Source: Artemia franciscana
Taxonomy: Eukaryota > Arthropoda > Branchiopoda > Anostraca > Artemiidae
Length of the DNA stretch: 64,000 nt
Assembly (NCBI RefSeq): GCF_032884065.1
Contig: NC_088880.1
Location: forward strand, 23,227,696-23,291,695
Reading direction: 5' to 3'
Shown: piece by piece, positions 12,110 to 23,959 of the stretch
Layout of the letters: each line of letters starts with the position of its first letter
Numbering within the stretch: the stretch's first letter is position 1
The notes under the pieces: generated by a model
Databases searched by the model: none
Told to the model about the DNA's origin: nothing
Seen by the model: only the letters and a program-made list of their open reading frames with translations
Translations under genes and position numbers: made by a program

Positions 12110-12130
12110 ATTGAATTGAATTGAATTGAA
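12110..12130 (+). repeat. (TTGAA)n 3' tail of non-LTR element
   Basis: Four tandem TTGAA-type units close the retrotransposon, preceded by a T/C-rich 3' UTR (11880-12060). Confidence 0.85.
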
Positions 12131-12655
12131 TACTGTTTGACCTGTTCTTGAGCCCCCAGCTCTTTAATTTAAAAGGAATTTCAAAAGAGCAAAATTGCGG
12201 CTGTATTTTTATGGGGGATATCCCCTATATTTTCCAAGAAGTCATTCTAAGTCATATGAATAACAAAATAAAACCATTTCACACCGACAAGATATTTCAT
12301 TATGGAAATTTACTAAAGTTCCCCATCTATCGAGTCCACTTTTGCCTATTTGAGAAATGTCTTATTTCTGTGTAAATAGTTGGTATTCCTTTTAATGGCA
12401 AGTTTCCTTCTTGCGGGAATTGATTTGATTTCTGGTCTTCGGGAAAGAAAAAGATAGTTGAATTGAACATCCAATTTTCAGTCATTTGACCTTGCTCAAA
12501 CTATTTCAGCAGAAGAAATTGGGAATCATTTATGACTTGCTTACAAGAATGTGGAATTCACTCACTCAGTAATTAAAATATAGAGCCACAAATCATTTTT
12601 TTGGTTGCGTAATTCATAAAGCAGGGTTAAGAGAAAATACTTGAGCAATATCAAT
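12131..12655. other. Unassigned sequence
   Basis: No gene or repeat is recognised. A 75-codon plus-strand frame (12148-12375) has no supporting motif. Confidence 0.4.
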
Positions 12656-12659
12656 ATTG

Positions 12660-13660
12660 TGGCGCAAAGTAGAATTAAAGAGGCACAGACAACATTACAG
12701 GCAAGAAAAAAAATTGTGGAAAGAAGAACAGACGAAGGAAATCTAGGGCTAGGTTAAACACTAGGGTCACTATCAGTATTATTGTGCAAAATAAAACTAA
12801 ATAAGCACAGACAAAATTAAAGACAAAATAAGCATTATGTAAGGAAGTGCATGCGAAAGAAATCTAGAGCTAATTTAAACACTAGGGGTAGTACCAGAAT
12901 TGTTGTGCCAAGAAGAATTAAAGAAACACAGTCAATATTACAGACAAAAATTTTTAAAAAATTAAAAATTAAGGAAGCAGAGACAATGTTACAGACAAGA
13001 GAAACATTATGTAAAGAAGCACAGGTGAAAGAAAGCTAGAGCTAATTTAAACATACTGTGTGCACTATCGGTATTATGGTGCAAAATGAAATTAAAGAAG
13101 CACAGACAACGTTACAGACAAAAAAACATTGTGTAGTAAGCACATATGAAAGAAAGCTAGGACTAATTTAAACACTAGGGGCACTATCAGTATTATGGTG
13201 CAAAATGAAATTAAAGAAGCACAGACAATGTTACAGACAAAGGAACGTTGTGTAAAAAAGCACAGATGAAAGAAAGCTGAAGCTAATTTAAACACTACGT
13301 GCACGATCAGTATTATGGTGCAAAATACAATTAAAGAAGCAGAGGCAACGTTACAGACAAAAGAAACATCGTGTAAAGAAGCACATATGAAAGAAAGCTA
13401 GAGCTAATTGAAACCCTACGGGCGCTATCAGTATTATGATGCAAAATAAAATAAAGAGGCACAGATAACGTTACAGACAAAAAAACATTGTGTAAAAATG
13501 TACGGAAAAAAAAAACTAGGGGTAAGTTAAAACACTAGAGGTGAAACACATGGTGCAAAGTAGAACTAAAGAGGCACATATAACATTACAGACAAAAGAA
13601 ACATTGTGTGCAACATTGGGTATAGCACAGAAAAAAGAAAGCTGTGGCTACGATCATTGT
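12660..13660. repeat. ~120-nt minisatellite, about 8-9 units
   Basis: The recurrent core is AAAGAAGCACAGACAA then a GTTACAGACAAAA box, GAAAGAAAGCTAG, and TATCAGTATTATGGTGCAAAA. The best units start near 13088, 13208, 13328 and 13448, spaced exactly about 120 nt. Flanking units decay towards both ends, and one partial unit is duplicated at about 12915-13010. ORFs here are shadows of the repeat. Confidence 0.9.
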
Positions 13661-15235
13661 GAAAAGTAGAATCAAAAAAGTATCGACAATTTCTCAACTA
13701 AACTCAAAACTGCTAAGAATAGCTCATGCATTTATCCGTTGAGCTGACTGGAGACAGGGATGTATGTATGTAGGAAATTGTTTATTAGCCACACATACTT
13801 CATATAAATCTCGATGTATTTACCTTATTTCCTAAGATTTTTATTCAATTTGCCTATATTTTGCATTTTTAAATTTATACCCCCCCCCACGCACACAAAT
13901 ATATGCTCCTTTGTATGTACTTCACTTTAGTTTCAAGTTTTGTAACTTTCTCTTTGTCTTTCGAAAACCAAGCTAGATTACCTTGATATTTAAATATAAA
14001 AAAAGTTGAAACAGTGAGTTGAAAGAATATGCTAATTAAAGACATTCATAAAATAAATTCAACATTTAAAATAAGAATCAATTCTAAACAATAAATCAAT
14101 ATTAAAATATGGATTACTAGGATTAAAACTCAATCATACATAGAAAGCACATTGAAGATTGTGCGCTTTCATTTTAGACTCAGGAATAGGTGTCTACTAT
14201 TCAACAAAAGATAAACTTACTCTCGACAGTGACAATGAATAACAATTGTTATAGATGACAGCGCTAGTTATCTTGTCATAATCATCATCACAATAGGCTC
14301 CCCTTAGCGAACCCAGCTGTTCTCTGTATTGTTCTCTTATATGGGAGGTTAAGTATATAACCCGTAAGAGTCTTGACCATGGAGGGATCAACATAAAAAC
14401 GTTTTTGAACATATGTGGTCTTTAAATACACAGAGATTAGCTTTCTCTATCAGTAAATTGATGAAAAGATTTATATGAACGACAGGTGTGATTTTACAGG
14501 GGATAAAACAGACCATTGATTTTTTTTTTATCATATTAGCTTATGACAATACAAATATAAATGCTTCTTAACCTTACAATTTGGGCTGTTAATTGAAGAA
14601 AATTGAACATTTAGAAATAAGACCACGGATTTGAACTCCAGGATAATAAGCATTTGAAAATGATTTAGTAAATTAAATTGTAGATTGTATAAATAAAAAA
14701 AAATGTTTCACGACCTCGGATGATATTAAATGTCTCGAAAAGGGTAAAAACCAAGATCTTTGGAAAAGGAAGAAGATTTAACGGAAATAAGCATTGAATA
14801 AAATAATCTTAACAAATTTAGGAAAAAACAGTTTAAAAAAAAATAATGAACACAACTAAAATTTCTTTTTTCTCGCTTCAGCTTTACCGAAGCGAGTATT
14901 TAAGGTTTTCTTAACTTTTTGATTACGAATATGAGGCTAGTGCTAGTGCTAGTACTAGTGCTAGTGCTACTTTTTAGAAGTTCAAAATCAAAATCATTAA
15001 CATATATTCATGATATAGTGGTTGATTTTGACCAAATGTAGTTTCCATGTAAAGTTTCAACTTGGTTCTTATTAGATAGTTATTAGTAATAAAATGTATT
15101 AGCGCGTATTACTACTAATATGAACTGGCTATAACATATTACTATAATTATACATGTAATTATTACATGCATAAATAACACTAATGACTGTATTATAAGG
15201 CTGTTATTATTATCTTACCTGTTTTGAGAGTTCAA
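13661..15235. other. Unassigned AT-rich sequence with a GCTAGT microsatellite
   Basis: No gene is recognised. A short run of GCTAGT/ACTAGT hexamers lies at 14937-14970. A 71-codon minus-strand frame at 14197-14412 has no motif. Confidence 0.4.
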
Positions 15236-15315
15236 AATTATCAAACAGATCATGGTAACGAACTATAAGTAAGAAAAATTAACCGAAACTATAAGAACAA
15301 AATTTTGATACCAAT

Positions 15316-15372
<57 letters not shown>

Positions 15373-15384
15373 AATATATATCAA
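15236..15384 (+). repeat. Truncated R-family end plus (TA)n
   Basis: Positions 15236-15316 contain a diverged copy of the first ~80 nt of the R family (GGTAACGAACTATAAGTAAG, then CCGAAACTATAAG and TTTTGATACCAATA). A (TA)n tract (about 15317-15380) follows, and then the same end sequence starts again at 15385 in a long copy. Confidence 0.8.
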
Positions 15385-16950
15385 GCATTTCGTGGTAAGG
15401 AACTGTAGTAAGGAGCGACCCGGCTCAATAGTAATCAAAACTCTAAAAAACAGAATTTTGATACCAATAGTTACATCAAAAGAATCACATTTTAATGCTA
15501 ATTTCAAATATATAAGTTTCATCAAGTTTAGTCCTACCCATCAGAAGTTACGAGCCTGAGAAAATTTGCCCTATTTTAGAAAATAGGGGGAAACACCCCC
15601 TGAAAGTCATAGATTCTTAACAAAAATCACACCATCAGATTTAGCGTATCAGAGAACCCTACTGTACAAGTTCCAAGCTCCTATCTACAAAAATGTGGAA
15701 TTTTGTATTTTTTGCCAGAAGACAAATCACGGATGCGTGTTTATTTTTTTTTCTTTTTCCCAGGGGTGATCGTATCGACCCTGTGGTGCTAGAATTTTGC
15801 GAGAAGGCTCATTCGAACGGAAATGAGAAGTTCTAGTGCCCTTTTTAAGTGACCAAAAAATTGGAGGGCACCTAGGCCCCCTACCACGCTCATTTTTCCC
15901 AAAGTCGTCGGATCAAAATTCTGAGATAGCCATTTTATTCAGCATAGTAGAAAAACCTTATACTATGTCTTTGGGGACGACTTACTCCCCCCCAGTCCCA
16001 GTGGGAGGGGCTGCAATTTACAAATTTTGACCAGTGTTTGCATATAGTAATGGTTTTTGGGGAGTGTACAGACGATTTCAGGGGGATTTTTTGGTTGAGA
16101 GGGGGGTTGAGAAGAGGGGGTTATGTGGGGGATACTTTCCATGGAGGAATTTGTCATGGGGGAAGAAGATTTCCATAAATGGAGGCGCAGCATTTTATGG
16201 CATTATTTAAAAAAAAAACAATGAAAAAATAAATATGCAAAAGTAGCATTAAAAATTAAAACGAACAGAAAATATTACGCATGTAAGTGGTTCACCTGCT
16301 CCTAATACCTCAGTCTTTACGCTAAAGCATTTTTAGTAATTTCAACTATTTATTCTACGGCCTTTGTGATTCAGGGGGCAAAATTTAAGCTTTAGTGTAA
16401 AGAGCGAGGTATTGACGAGTGGGTGAATCCTTTCATATACATAATAAAAACGTACGAATATAGAAGTTTGGTACGTAAGCTAATTCGTAAGTTACATATA
16501 TTTTTTACTAATGAAAACGTTCGTAAAAAACTAAAAGTTCTAGTTGCCTTTTTAAGTACCCAAAAATTGGAGGGCAACTGGGCCTCCTCCACCTCCTTTT
16601 TTCTCAAAATCATTCGATCAAAACTATGGGAAAGGAATTTAGCCAAATAAATAAATATGCAAATTTCGCTTTAATTATTCATCTGCGGAGAGCCGAAATC
16701 AAAACATGGATTAACTAAAAAACATTCAGAAATTAAATAAAAAACAAGGTTTTTTAACTGAAAGTAAGGAGCAACATTAAAACTTAAAACGAACAGAAAT
16801 TACCCCGTATAAGAAAGGGGCTGTTCCCTCTTCAACGCCTTGCTCTTTACGCTAAAGATTTTACAGGTTTAAAAATTAGAGTTGAGAGAAAAAGTCAAAC
16901 TTTAGCGCAAAGAGCAGGGCGTTGAAGAGGGAACATCCCCTTTTTTTGCC
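15385..16950 (+). repeat. R-family dispersed repeat, plus copy
   Basis: It begins with CGTGGTAAGGAACTG then AAGGAGCGACCCGGCTCAAT, runs through GGAGGGCACCTAGGCCCCCT (about 15860), GGGGACGACTTACTCCCCCC (about 15970) and the CATGGAGGAATTTGTCATGG box (about 16140), then a variant-2 hairpin (about 16260-16440) and a variant-1 hairpin (about 16745-16945) that is cut before its second arm finishes. It has no coding capacity. Confidence 0.9.
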
Positions 16951-17269
16951 GTAGCAAAAAACAGTCTCCGGTATTCGGTGTCATTACCTCTAGGATTCAA
17001 ATTAGCCAGAGGGGATAGTCCGCAAATTTGGATAGGAATAAATCACCGATTTTAATGTTCGCAGGATTCATGCCTAGTAAATGAAAGATTATAAAGTGAA
17101 AGAAACTTATCTTTCCGTGAGGGCCGAGCTTCATTAATGTATCCTTGTGAACAATCAGTCCAAACTGTGCGAGGTCGGCCCAACTGCTAATCCTTCTCTA
17201 CACTAAAAAGTGTAATTAACGGGCAGGCGAATTATATACAATTTTCTCTATACACCACACTTGGCTATC
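16951..17269. other. Unassigned sequence before palindrome
   Basis: About 320 nt with no recognised gene or repeat, between a truncated R-family copy and the large palindrome. Confidence 0.4.
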
Positions 17270-18223
17270 GTATCTAATTTTCTCAATTCAAAACGCCAAA
17301 AATCTGATTGTGTGATAAATTCAAGCATCAGATTGCACAATTTCTGTAGTCATTGAACTAATTCATGGCTAAGGAATCAAGTTCAAACAATTCAAAAGTT
17401 CTAACAGGTGTAATCCCTTTCAGAGCTAGTTCAATACTGCAGCATATGAGTATACTGCAGGCATCTTCTTTGTAAATTAATTTTTTTCGGTAATCTCGGT
17501 TATAACGTTTTTTTTCCTGATATTATGAGAAATAGAAACATTCGGATCGAAATAATATTTTTAATTTTACGAATGGCTTAAGAATATTAAGTGGAAACTT
17601 TCAGGGCATGACGAGGGAGATGTACAACTGACGAAAAGGCAATATGCGCATACTTCCTTATATGAAATTACTCCGCATATGAAAGGGACTTTTCCTCTTC
17701 AACGCCCCGATCTTTACGCTAAAGCTTGACTCTTTCTCTTAACTCTACCTCTTAAAACAGTAAAAACTTTTAGCGTAAAGAGCGGGGCGTTGAAGAGGAT
17801 AAGCCCCTTTCATATACGGAGTAATTTCATATAAGGAAGTATGCACATGTTGCCTTTTCGTCAGTTTTACATCTCCCTCATCATGCCCTGAAAGTTTCCA
17901 CTTAATATTCTTAAGCCATTCATAAAATTAAAAATCCTTATTTCGATCTGAATTTTTCTATTTCTCATAATGTCAGAAAAAAAGTTTTAACCGAGATTAC
18001 CGAAAAAAATGAATTTAATTCAAAGAAGATGCCTGCAGTATACTCATATGCTGCAGTATTGAACTAGCTCTCAAAGGGATTACACCTGTTTGAACTTTTG
18101 AATTGTTTGAACTTGATTCCTTAGCCATGAATTAATTCAGTGACTACAGAAATTGTGCAATCTGATTCTTGAAATTATTACAGAATTAGATTTCTGGCGT
18201 TTTGAATTGAGAAAATTAGATAC
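17270..18223. repeat. 954-bp imperfect palindrome with R-family hairpin at its centre
   Basis: The left arm (17270-17724) and right arm (17767-18223) are reverse complements over their whole length with scattered differences: GTATCTAATTTTCTCAATTC at the left end pairs with its complement at 18204-18223, and TACTGCAGCATATGAG at about 17435 pairs with CTCATATGCTGCAGTA at about 18041. The loop is about 42 nt. The innermost ~75 nt of each arm is the R-family variant-1 hairpin (CTTTACGCTAAAG). The outer ~380 nt of each arm is not found elsewhere in this window. Confidence 0.92.
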
Positions 18224-19410
18224 CCCCTCCCACGCTAATTATTTTCCCAACGTCACCGGATCAAAATTATGAGATAGCCATTTTATTCAGCGTAGTCTAA
18301 AAACCTTATAACTTTGTCTTTGGGGACGACTTACTCCCCCACAGTCCCCGTGGGAGGGGTCACAAGTTACAAACTTTGACCAGTGCTTACATATAGTAAT
18401 GGTTATTTGGAAGAGTACAGACGTCTTCTGGGGGATTTTTAGGTTGAGGGGGGGGGGTGAGAGGAGGGATATATGTTGGGGGAACTTTACTTGGAGGAAT
18501 TTGTCATGGGAGAAGAAAAGTTTCATGAAGGGAGAGCAGGATTTTCTAGCATTATTTAAAAAAAACATGAAATTTAAATATGAAAAGTTTTTTCAACTGA
18601 AAGTAAGGAGAAGCATTTAAACTTAAAACGAACAGAAATTATTACGTCTATGATGGGCTCACCTCCTCCTAATACCTCGCTCTTTACGCTAAAACATTTT
18701 TAGTAATTTCAATTATTTATTCTACGGCTTTTGTGATTCAGGGGTCATTCTTAATGAATTGGGAAAAATTTAAGCTTTAGTGTAAAGAGTGAGGTACTGA
18801 CGAGGGGGCGAGCCCCCTCATATATGTAATAAAAACATGAGAATACGGTAGTTCGTTACGTAAGCTAATTTGTAAGTTACCTATATCTTTTACTGATAAA
18901 CGTTCCTAAAAATTGAAAGTTCTAGCTGCCTTTTTAAGTAACCAAAAAATCGGAGGGCAATTAGGCCTCCTCTCCCGCTCCTTTTTCTCAAAATCACTCG
19001 ATCAAAACTACGAGAAAGCCAATTAGCCAAAAAAATAAATATAAAAATTTCGTTTTAATTATACATCTGCGGAGAGCTAAAATCAAAACATGCATTGATT
19101 CAAAAACGTTCAGAAATTAAATAAAAAAAAACAAGTTTTTTTTAACGGGAAGTAAGGAGCGACATTAAAACTTAAAACGAACAGAAATTACTTCGTATAT
19201 GAAAGGGCTGCTTCCTCATCAACGCCCCGCTCTTTACGCTAAAGTTTTTTACTGTTTTAAAAAGTAGAATTAAGAGAGAGTCAAACTTTAGCGTAAAGAG
19301 CGGGGTGTTGATGAGGAAGTAGCCCTTTCATATACAAAGTAATTTCTTTTCGTTTTAAGTTTTAATGTCGCTCCTTACTTCCCGTTAAAAAAACTTGTTT
19401 TTTTTTATTT
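18224..19410 (+). repeat. R-family dispersed repeat, plus copy lacking its 5' third
   Basis: It abuts the palindrome and starts in the middle of the repeat at CCCCCTCCCACGCTAATTAT. A variant-2 hairpin lies at about 18617-18835. A complete variant-1 hairpin (arms about 19120-19245 and 19285-19410) ends the copy, with CTTACTTCCCGTTAAAAAAA at its right edge. Confidence 0.9.
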
Positions 19411-19419
19411 AATAATAAA

Positions 19420-20040
19420 CTCAAAGCGCTTAATGTTGGGCAACTTGAAGACTACCAATAATATAATCAGAATGGTCATAATTTGAATGTTCATATCAAT
19501 CATCATATCAATAATCAGAATGCTCATAGTTTGGTTGTTTTATTTTCTTTTTTCGTGCTTACGTATTATAACGACCCCACTCAAGAAGTGAGGTTAGGTT
19601 AATCATAATGAAATAATAACAAAAATATGATGAAAATATTACACTTTAGTAACATAATTAATTAATTTATAGGTTTAAATATTCGGCATATGACGACTTA
19701 TACTTAATTACAACACGACTGCCTGTCCATGGATTATTCTTTACGGTTGAATGTATGGCTATGCTGTTTGACCTATGTAGTTGGATGGATGAGTAGGGTG
19801 AAGGCCACGTTCAAGTACTTACCTATATCAACTACTAGAGCAAGAAAAAAGTCTTCCTTTCTCCTTCTGTCTTTCTCTCTTGTTTTTATATTTTTTATTA
19901 TTTTTTTATATACTTTAGTATATATTATTTATTATTTAATATTTTTATTTTTATGTTTGGTTGTGCGGTGTGTGTTTGTTTTTGTGCTTGTGCTGTTGCA
20001 TTGGGGATTTCTTTTTTCATTATAGAAACTACAACAGAGA
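19420..20040 (+). repeat. Solitary fragment matching Penelope-like 3' region
   Basis: The stretch ATGACGACTTATACTTA, GCCTGTCCATGGATT, GGCTATGCTGTTTGACCTAT, GATGAGTAGGGT and TGTGCTGTTGCATTGG (19688-20010) recurs on the minus strand at 36590-36835, downstream of the Penelope-like RT of 37.3-39.3 kb. A 98-codon frame here is therefore an untranslated-region shadow and not a gene, although a similar frame exists in both copies. Confidence 0.75.
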
Positions 20041-20229
20041 ATTATGGAAAGCAAGCTACCCAGAAAGCATTATATTAAATACCTAATCTATATATTAAGT
20101 ATTTAAATAAAAATACCTGCATAATGGTTTATCTCATTTAGGCTAAAGTGATTATCTCTGAGTACAAACAGAGAAACCGGTTTTAAATAGATCACCAACA
20201 ACAGTGTGGTCGGTACAATACATATCTAC

Positions 20230-20395
20230 TCCTTGTTTGTTTGTTTGTTAAGAGTTTTGTTTGTTAAGTGTTTGTTATACATGTGGTCGCGATATATCAA
20301 AGTGCTTCCATGTCTTTTTTTTAGTAGCCACTTGGATTAATGTTACGTGTTATATCATTTTGTAATTAAATGTATTGAACTGAGTTGAACTTTTA
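20230..20395 (+). repeat. Possible non-LTR 3' end
   Basis: It ends in ATTGAACTGAGTTGAAC, similar in style to the TTGAA tail at 12110-12130, after an AT-rich stretch resembling a 3' UTR. There is no coding part. Confidence 0.35.
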
Positions 20396-20639
20396 GAGAA
20401 CCATCACATTTTTATCAGTGTTGTCATGAAACAAGAAAATGAATAAGCAAAACTAATTTGCTAAATTGGTACCGCTTTTTGTCCGTAAAAGTTGACCCAT
20501 TAACAAACTGTTGATACCCAAAGACAAGCTGCATCAGGTAAGCTGATGGTAAGACCTTCATAGGTAAATTGTGTCTTCTTAAACTGTTCGGTTAATTATA
20601 TTTTACCTTACTTTCTTTTTTGCTAAAATTTTGATTATT

Positions 20640-20960
20640 CACCATTGATGATGGAAATTTAAATTATTTGATCTTCTTATTTGTGTGTTTTTTTTTGTGT
20701 CCCTCTGTCTGGGATGGCCTCCCACGCCCCTCCTGCCCGGTATTTATATATTTACTTATCTTTTATGAGTTTTTTCTATTTTGTGTGTCTTCTACCGTAT
20801 TATATTTTGAAATCATTATTACGATGAGATGTTGATGTTTTTTCTTATGTTTTTGCACTGTCCGAGCCTTACGAGCTCTGCTCTCTGTTGGGGCATAATA
20901 TTGTTTGTGTATTTTTTGAGTTGAATAAAGAAAAAAGTTGAAAGTTGAAGTTGAAGTCCT
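20640..20960 (+). repeat. Non-LTR retrotransposon 3' UTR with GTTGAA tail
   Basis: A T-rich untranslated stretch carries an AATAAA (about 20923-20928), then AGTTGAAAGTTGAAGTTGAAG. Tandem short repeats after an AATAAA are typical ends of CR1/Jockey-group elements. No ORF is attached. Confidence 0.5.
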
Positions 20961-21704
20961 CGGTGCTTCAAGACAGATATCCAAGCTCTTTGGAACCTGT
21001 ACTTTTTTTGTACTCTGTCCTCTTTTGCGAGCAGTCTATAAAAATAATAAAAAGTGAATAATTTCTATTTTCCTCTTGTCCTCAAAAATAAAGAGTATGA
21101 ATTGTGCTGTACTGTAAACATTCATTTTTTTTCTGCGTTTTTCCTTTTTCATTATAAAACTCTATAATGAAAACTTATTAACTCTATAGCTCATGATAAG
21201 ACTCTAAAATTATAAAACTATATAACTCTAAAATAGTAAATACTCCTCAAGGCATTCTTCACTTTTATATATGTAACAGTCTAACAGTCAATTTGGTTTA
21301 TCTGTATTTTACTAAATTTTCACCGAAGGTTTCTTACGTTTAAACCCGTCCTAGCCTTTTGAAAGATTTGTGAGCAACATCAAAACTCAAAACGAGTATA
21401 AATTATATCGTACATGCTCCCTTCCCAGCCCCTTACTCCTTACGCTTATGTTTGACTTTTTGTCAAAATTCTTTGAGAGCAAATGCTGAAACACAATGCC
21501 CGTTAAATTAAAATAAGTTTTGTCATCCCCAGACGCCTGATTATTGGATCTTATTTAAGCGGCGTACTTAGTTTTCAGTAAATTAAAAATGAAACTTTCA
21601 GCCAATATAAGGTTTGTGTCGCAACATAAGTCTCATTTGTTGTCATTTGCTTTGCTTTATGCTTAGCTTCATTGTTCATTCTAATCTCTGTTAGTTTTAG
21701 GCTT
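20961..21704. other. Mostly unassigned; diverged R-family hairpin half
   Basis: 21365-21480 (AGCAACATCAAAACTCAAAACG, GCCCCTTACTCCTTACGCTT) resembles one arm of an R-family hairpin. The rest has no recognised content. Confidence 0.4.
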
Positions 21705-23275
21705 CCTTTATGTTCATAAAAGCTTATGCTCTTTTAATTTTCACAAATTAACTAAATAACATCCTTAAATTAAGTTCTTCTTTCATAAAAGCTTATGCTC
21801 TTTTAATTTTCACAAAATAGCTAATTAACTTCCTTAAATTAACGTCCTCGTTTATTAAAACCTATGCTCTTTTAATTTTTACAAATTAACTAGTGAACGT
21901 CCCTAAATTAACGTCCTCGTTTATAAAAGCTTATGCTCTTTTAATTTTCTCAAAATAACTAATTAACGTCCTCTTTCATAAAAGCCTATGCTCTTTTAAT
22001 TTTCACAAAATAACTAATGAACGTCCTTAAATTAACGTCCTCGTTCATAAAAGCTTATGCTCTTTTAATTTTGACAAATTAAGTAATTAACATCCATAAA
22101 TTAACTTCGTCGTTCATAAAAACTTATGGTCTTTTAATTTTGACAAAATAACTAATTAACATCCTTAAATTAACTTTGTCGTTCATAAAGCTTATGCTCT
22201 TTTAATTTTGACAAATTAGCTAATTAACGTCCTTAAATTAACGTCCTCATTCATAAAAGCTGATGCTCTTTTAATTTTGACAAATTAACTAATTAACGTC
22301 CTTAAATTAACTCCTTCGTTTATAAAAGCTTATGCTCTTTTAATTTTCACAAATTAACTAATTAACATCCTTAAATTAATTTTTTCGTTCATAAAAGCTT
22401 ATGCTCTTTAAATTTTCACAAATTAACAAATTAACATCCTTAAATTAATTTTTTAGTTCATAAAAGCTTATGCTCTTTTAAGTTTCACAAATTAACTAAT
22501 TAACGCCCTCATTCATAAAAGCTTATGCTCCTTTAATTTTCACAAATTAACTAATTAACGTCTTTGAATTAACGTCCTCGTTCATAAAAGCTTATGCTCT
22601 TTTAATTTTGACAAATTAACTAATTAACATCCTTCAATTAACTTCGTCGTTCATAAAAGCTTATGCTCTTTTAATTTTGACAAATTAAGTAATTAACATC
22701 CTTAAATTAGCTTCGTCGTTCATAAAAGCTTATGCTCTTTTAATTTTGACAAATTAACTAATTAACATCCTTCAATTAACTTCGTCGTTCATAAAAGCTT
22801 ATGCTCTTTTAATTTTGACAAATTAGCTAATTAACGTCCTTAATTTAACGTCCTCATTCATAAAAGCTGATGCTCTTTTGATTTTGACAAATTAACTAGT
22901 AACGTCCTTAAATTAACTCCTTCGTTTATAAAAGCTTATTCTCTTTTAATTTTCACAAATTAACAAATTAACATCCTTAAATTAATTTTTTCCTTCATAA
23001 AAGCTTATGCTCTTTTAAGTTTCACAAATTAACTAATTAACGCCCTCATTCATAAAAGCTTATACTCCTTTAATTTTCACAAATTAACTAATTAACGTCT
23101 TTGAATTAACGTCTTCGTTCATAAAAGCTTATGCTCTTTTAATTTTCACAAATTAACTAATTAACGTCCTTGAATTAACGTCGTCATTCATAAAAGATTA
23201 TGCTAATAATTAACGTCCTTATATTAACGTCCTTGTTCATAAAAACTTATGCTCGTTGTCAAATTAACTAATTTA
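21705..23275. repeat. ~67-nt AT-rich minisatellite, about 24 units
   Basis: The consensus contains TTCATAAAAGCTTATGCTC, TTTTAATTTT(C/G)ACAAATTAA and CTAATTAACGTCCTTAAATT. Units are spaced about 55-70 nt because the last block is sometimes missing. A block of several units near 22250-22560 recurs almost unchanged at about 22855-23110, indicating a higher-order duplication. It has no coding capacity. Confidence 0.95.
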
Positions 23276-23955
23276 GTCTGCTGGTTTTAAGTTTTTAAAT
23301 ATTCTCTATACTTTTCACGAAAATAACTGCGTTTTGTAGTTATTCAGTATGCAACTGAAGTAATGCAGTAAAAACAATTGAAAAGTGTAGTTTTACATTT
23401 GTTTTTCCGGTAGCTTGTAAGTTTTTTTTTTAATTTATACCTGAATCGTTTTTTGTGTTAGCAAAACATAATTCCATATTGTCTCCTTCACTTTTAATTA
23501 TTACGTTACAAAGAGGAAAATCATACTTATTCCAAGCAACAACCAAGATTTTGAAAGAACTTAAAGAATCTGTCTTCTTTCTGATATTGCGAAAAATTGG
23601 CTGTTACTATAAATCGTTTCATTTACTAAGATTAATTTAAAAAAAATTCCATTAATGAAGGTTCTTAAAGAAAAGTAAAGAGCTACATTAAGCCAAAGAG
23701 AGCAGAAATAAAGTCAGATGATTTTTCAGGCATACAACTACCAAACCCATAACGAAAAAAAATTACAACAAATAACCGAGTCAAACCCAAAACGAGTAGA
23801 AATTAAGAAAAATAGGGTTGACTCCCCCCGTGCCTGCCGGAACATAATTTACACCTTTTGCTTTTTATATGAAAAAAAAATCTTCTAATTTTTATAAAGA
23901 GAGAGCCCACTTCGCTCTCTATTTAGGCAGAGCTATTGCATGTCTATGATAAAAA
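23276..23955. other. Unassigned sequence
   Basis: Nothing recognisable; a 61-codon frame at 23455-23640 has no motif. Confidence 0.4.
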
Positions 23956-23959
23956 GAGA

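Larger units (their letters stand above)
9380..12130 (+). mobile_element. CR1/L2-type non-LTR retrotransposon, plus strand
   Basis: Parts in order: an apurinic-type endonuclease, a linker, a reverse transcriptase, a C-terminal segment, a pyrimidine-rich 3' UTR and a (TTGAA)n tail at 12110-12130. The tail resembles those of CR1/L2-group elements, which end in short tandem repeats instead of poly(A). At least three frameshifts and three in-frame stops occur, and the RT thumb is deleted. No ORF1 was recognised. It is old but nearly complete in layout. Confidence 0.85.

Noticed and set aside
14600..14660. Box-B-like GTTCAAATCC on the minus strand, possible tRNA
   Set aside because: No box A at the right distance and no cloverleaf could be drawn.
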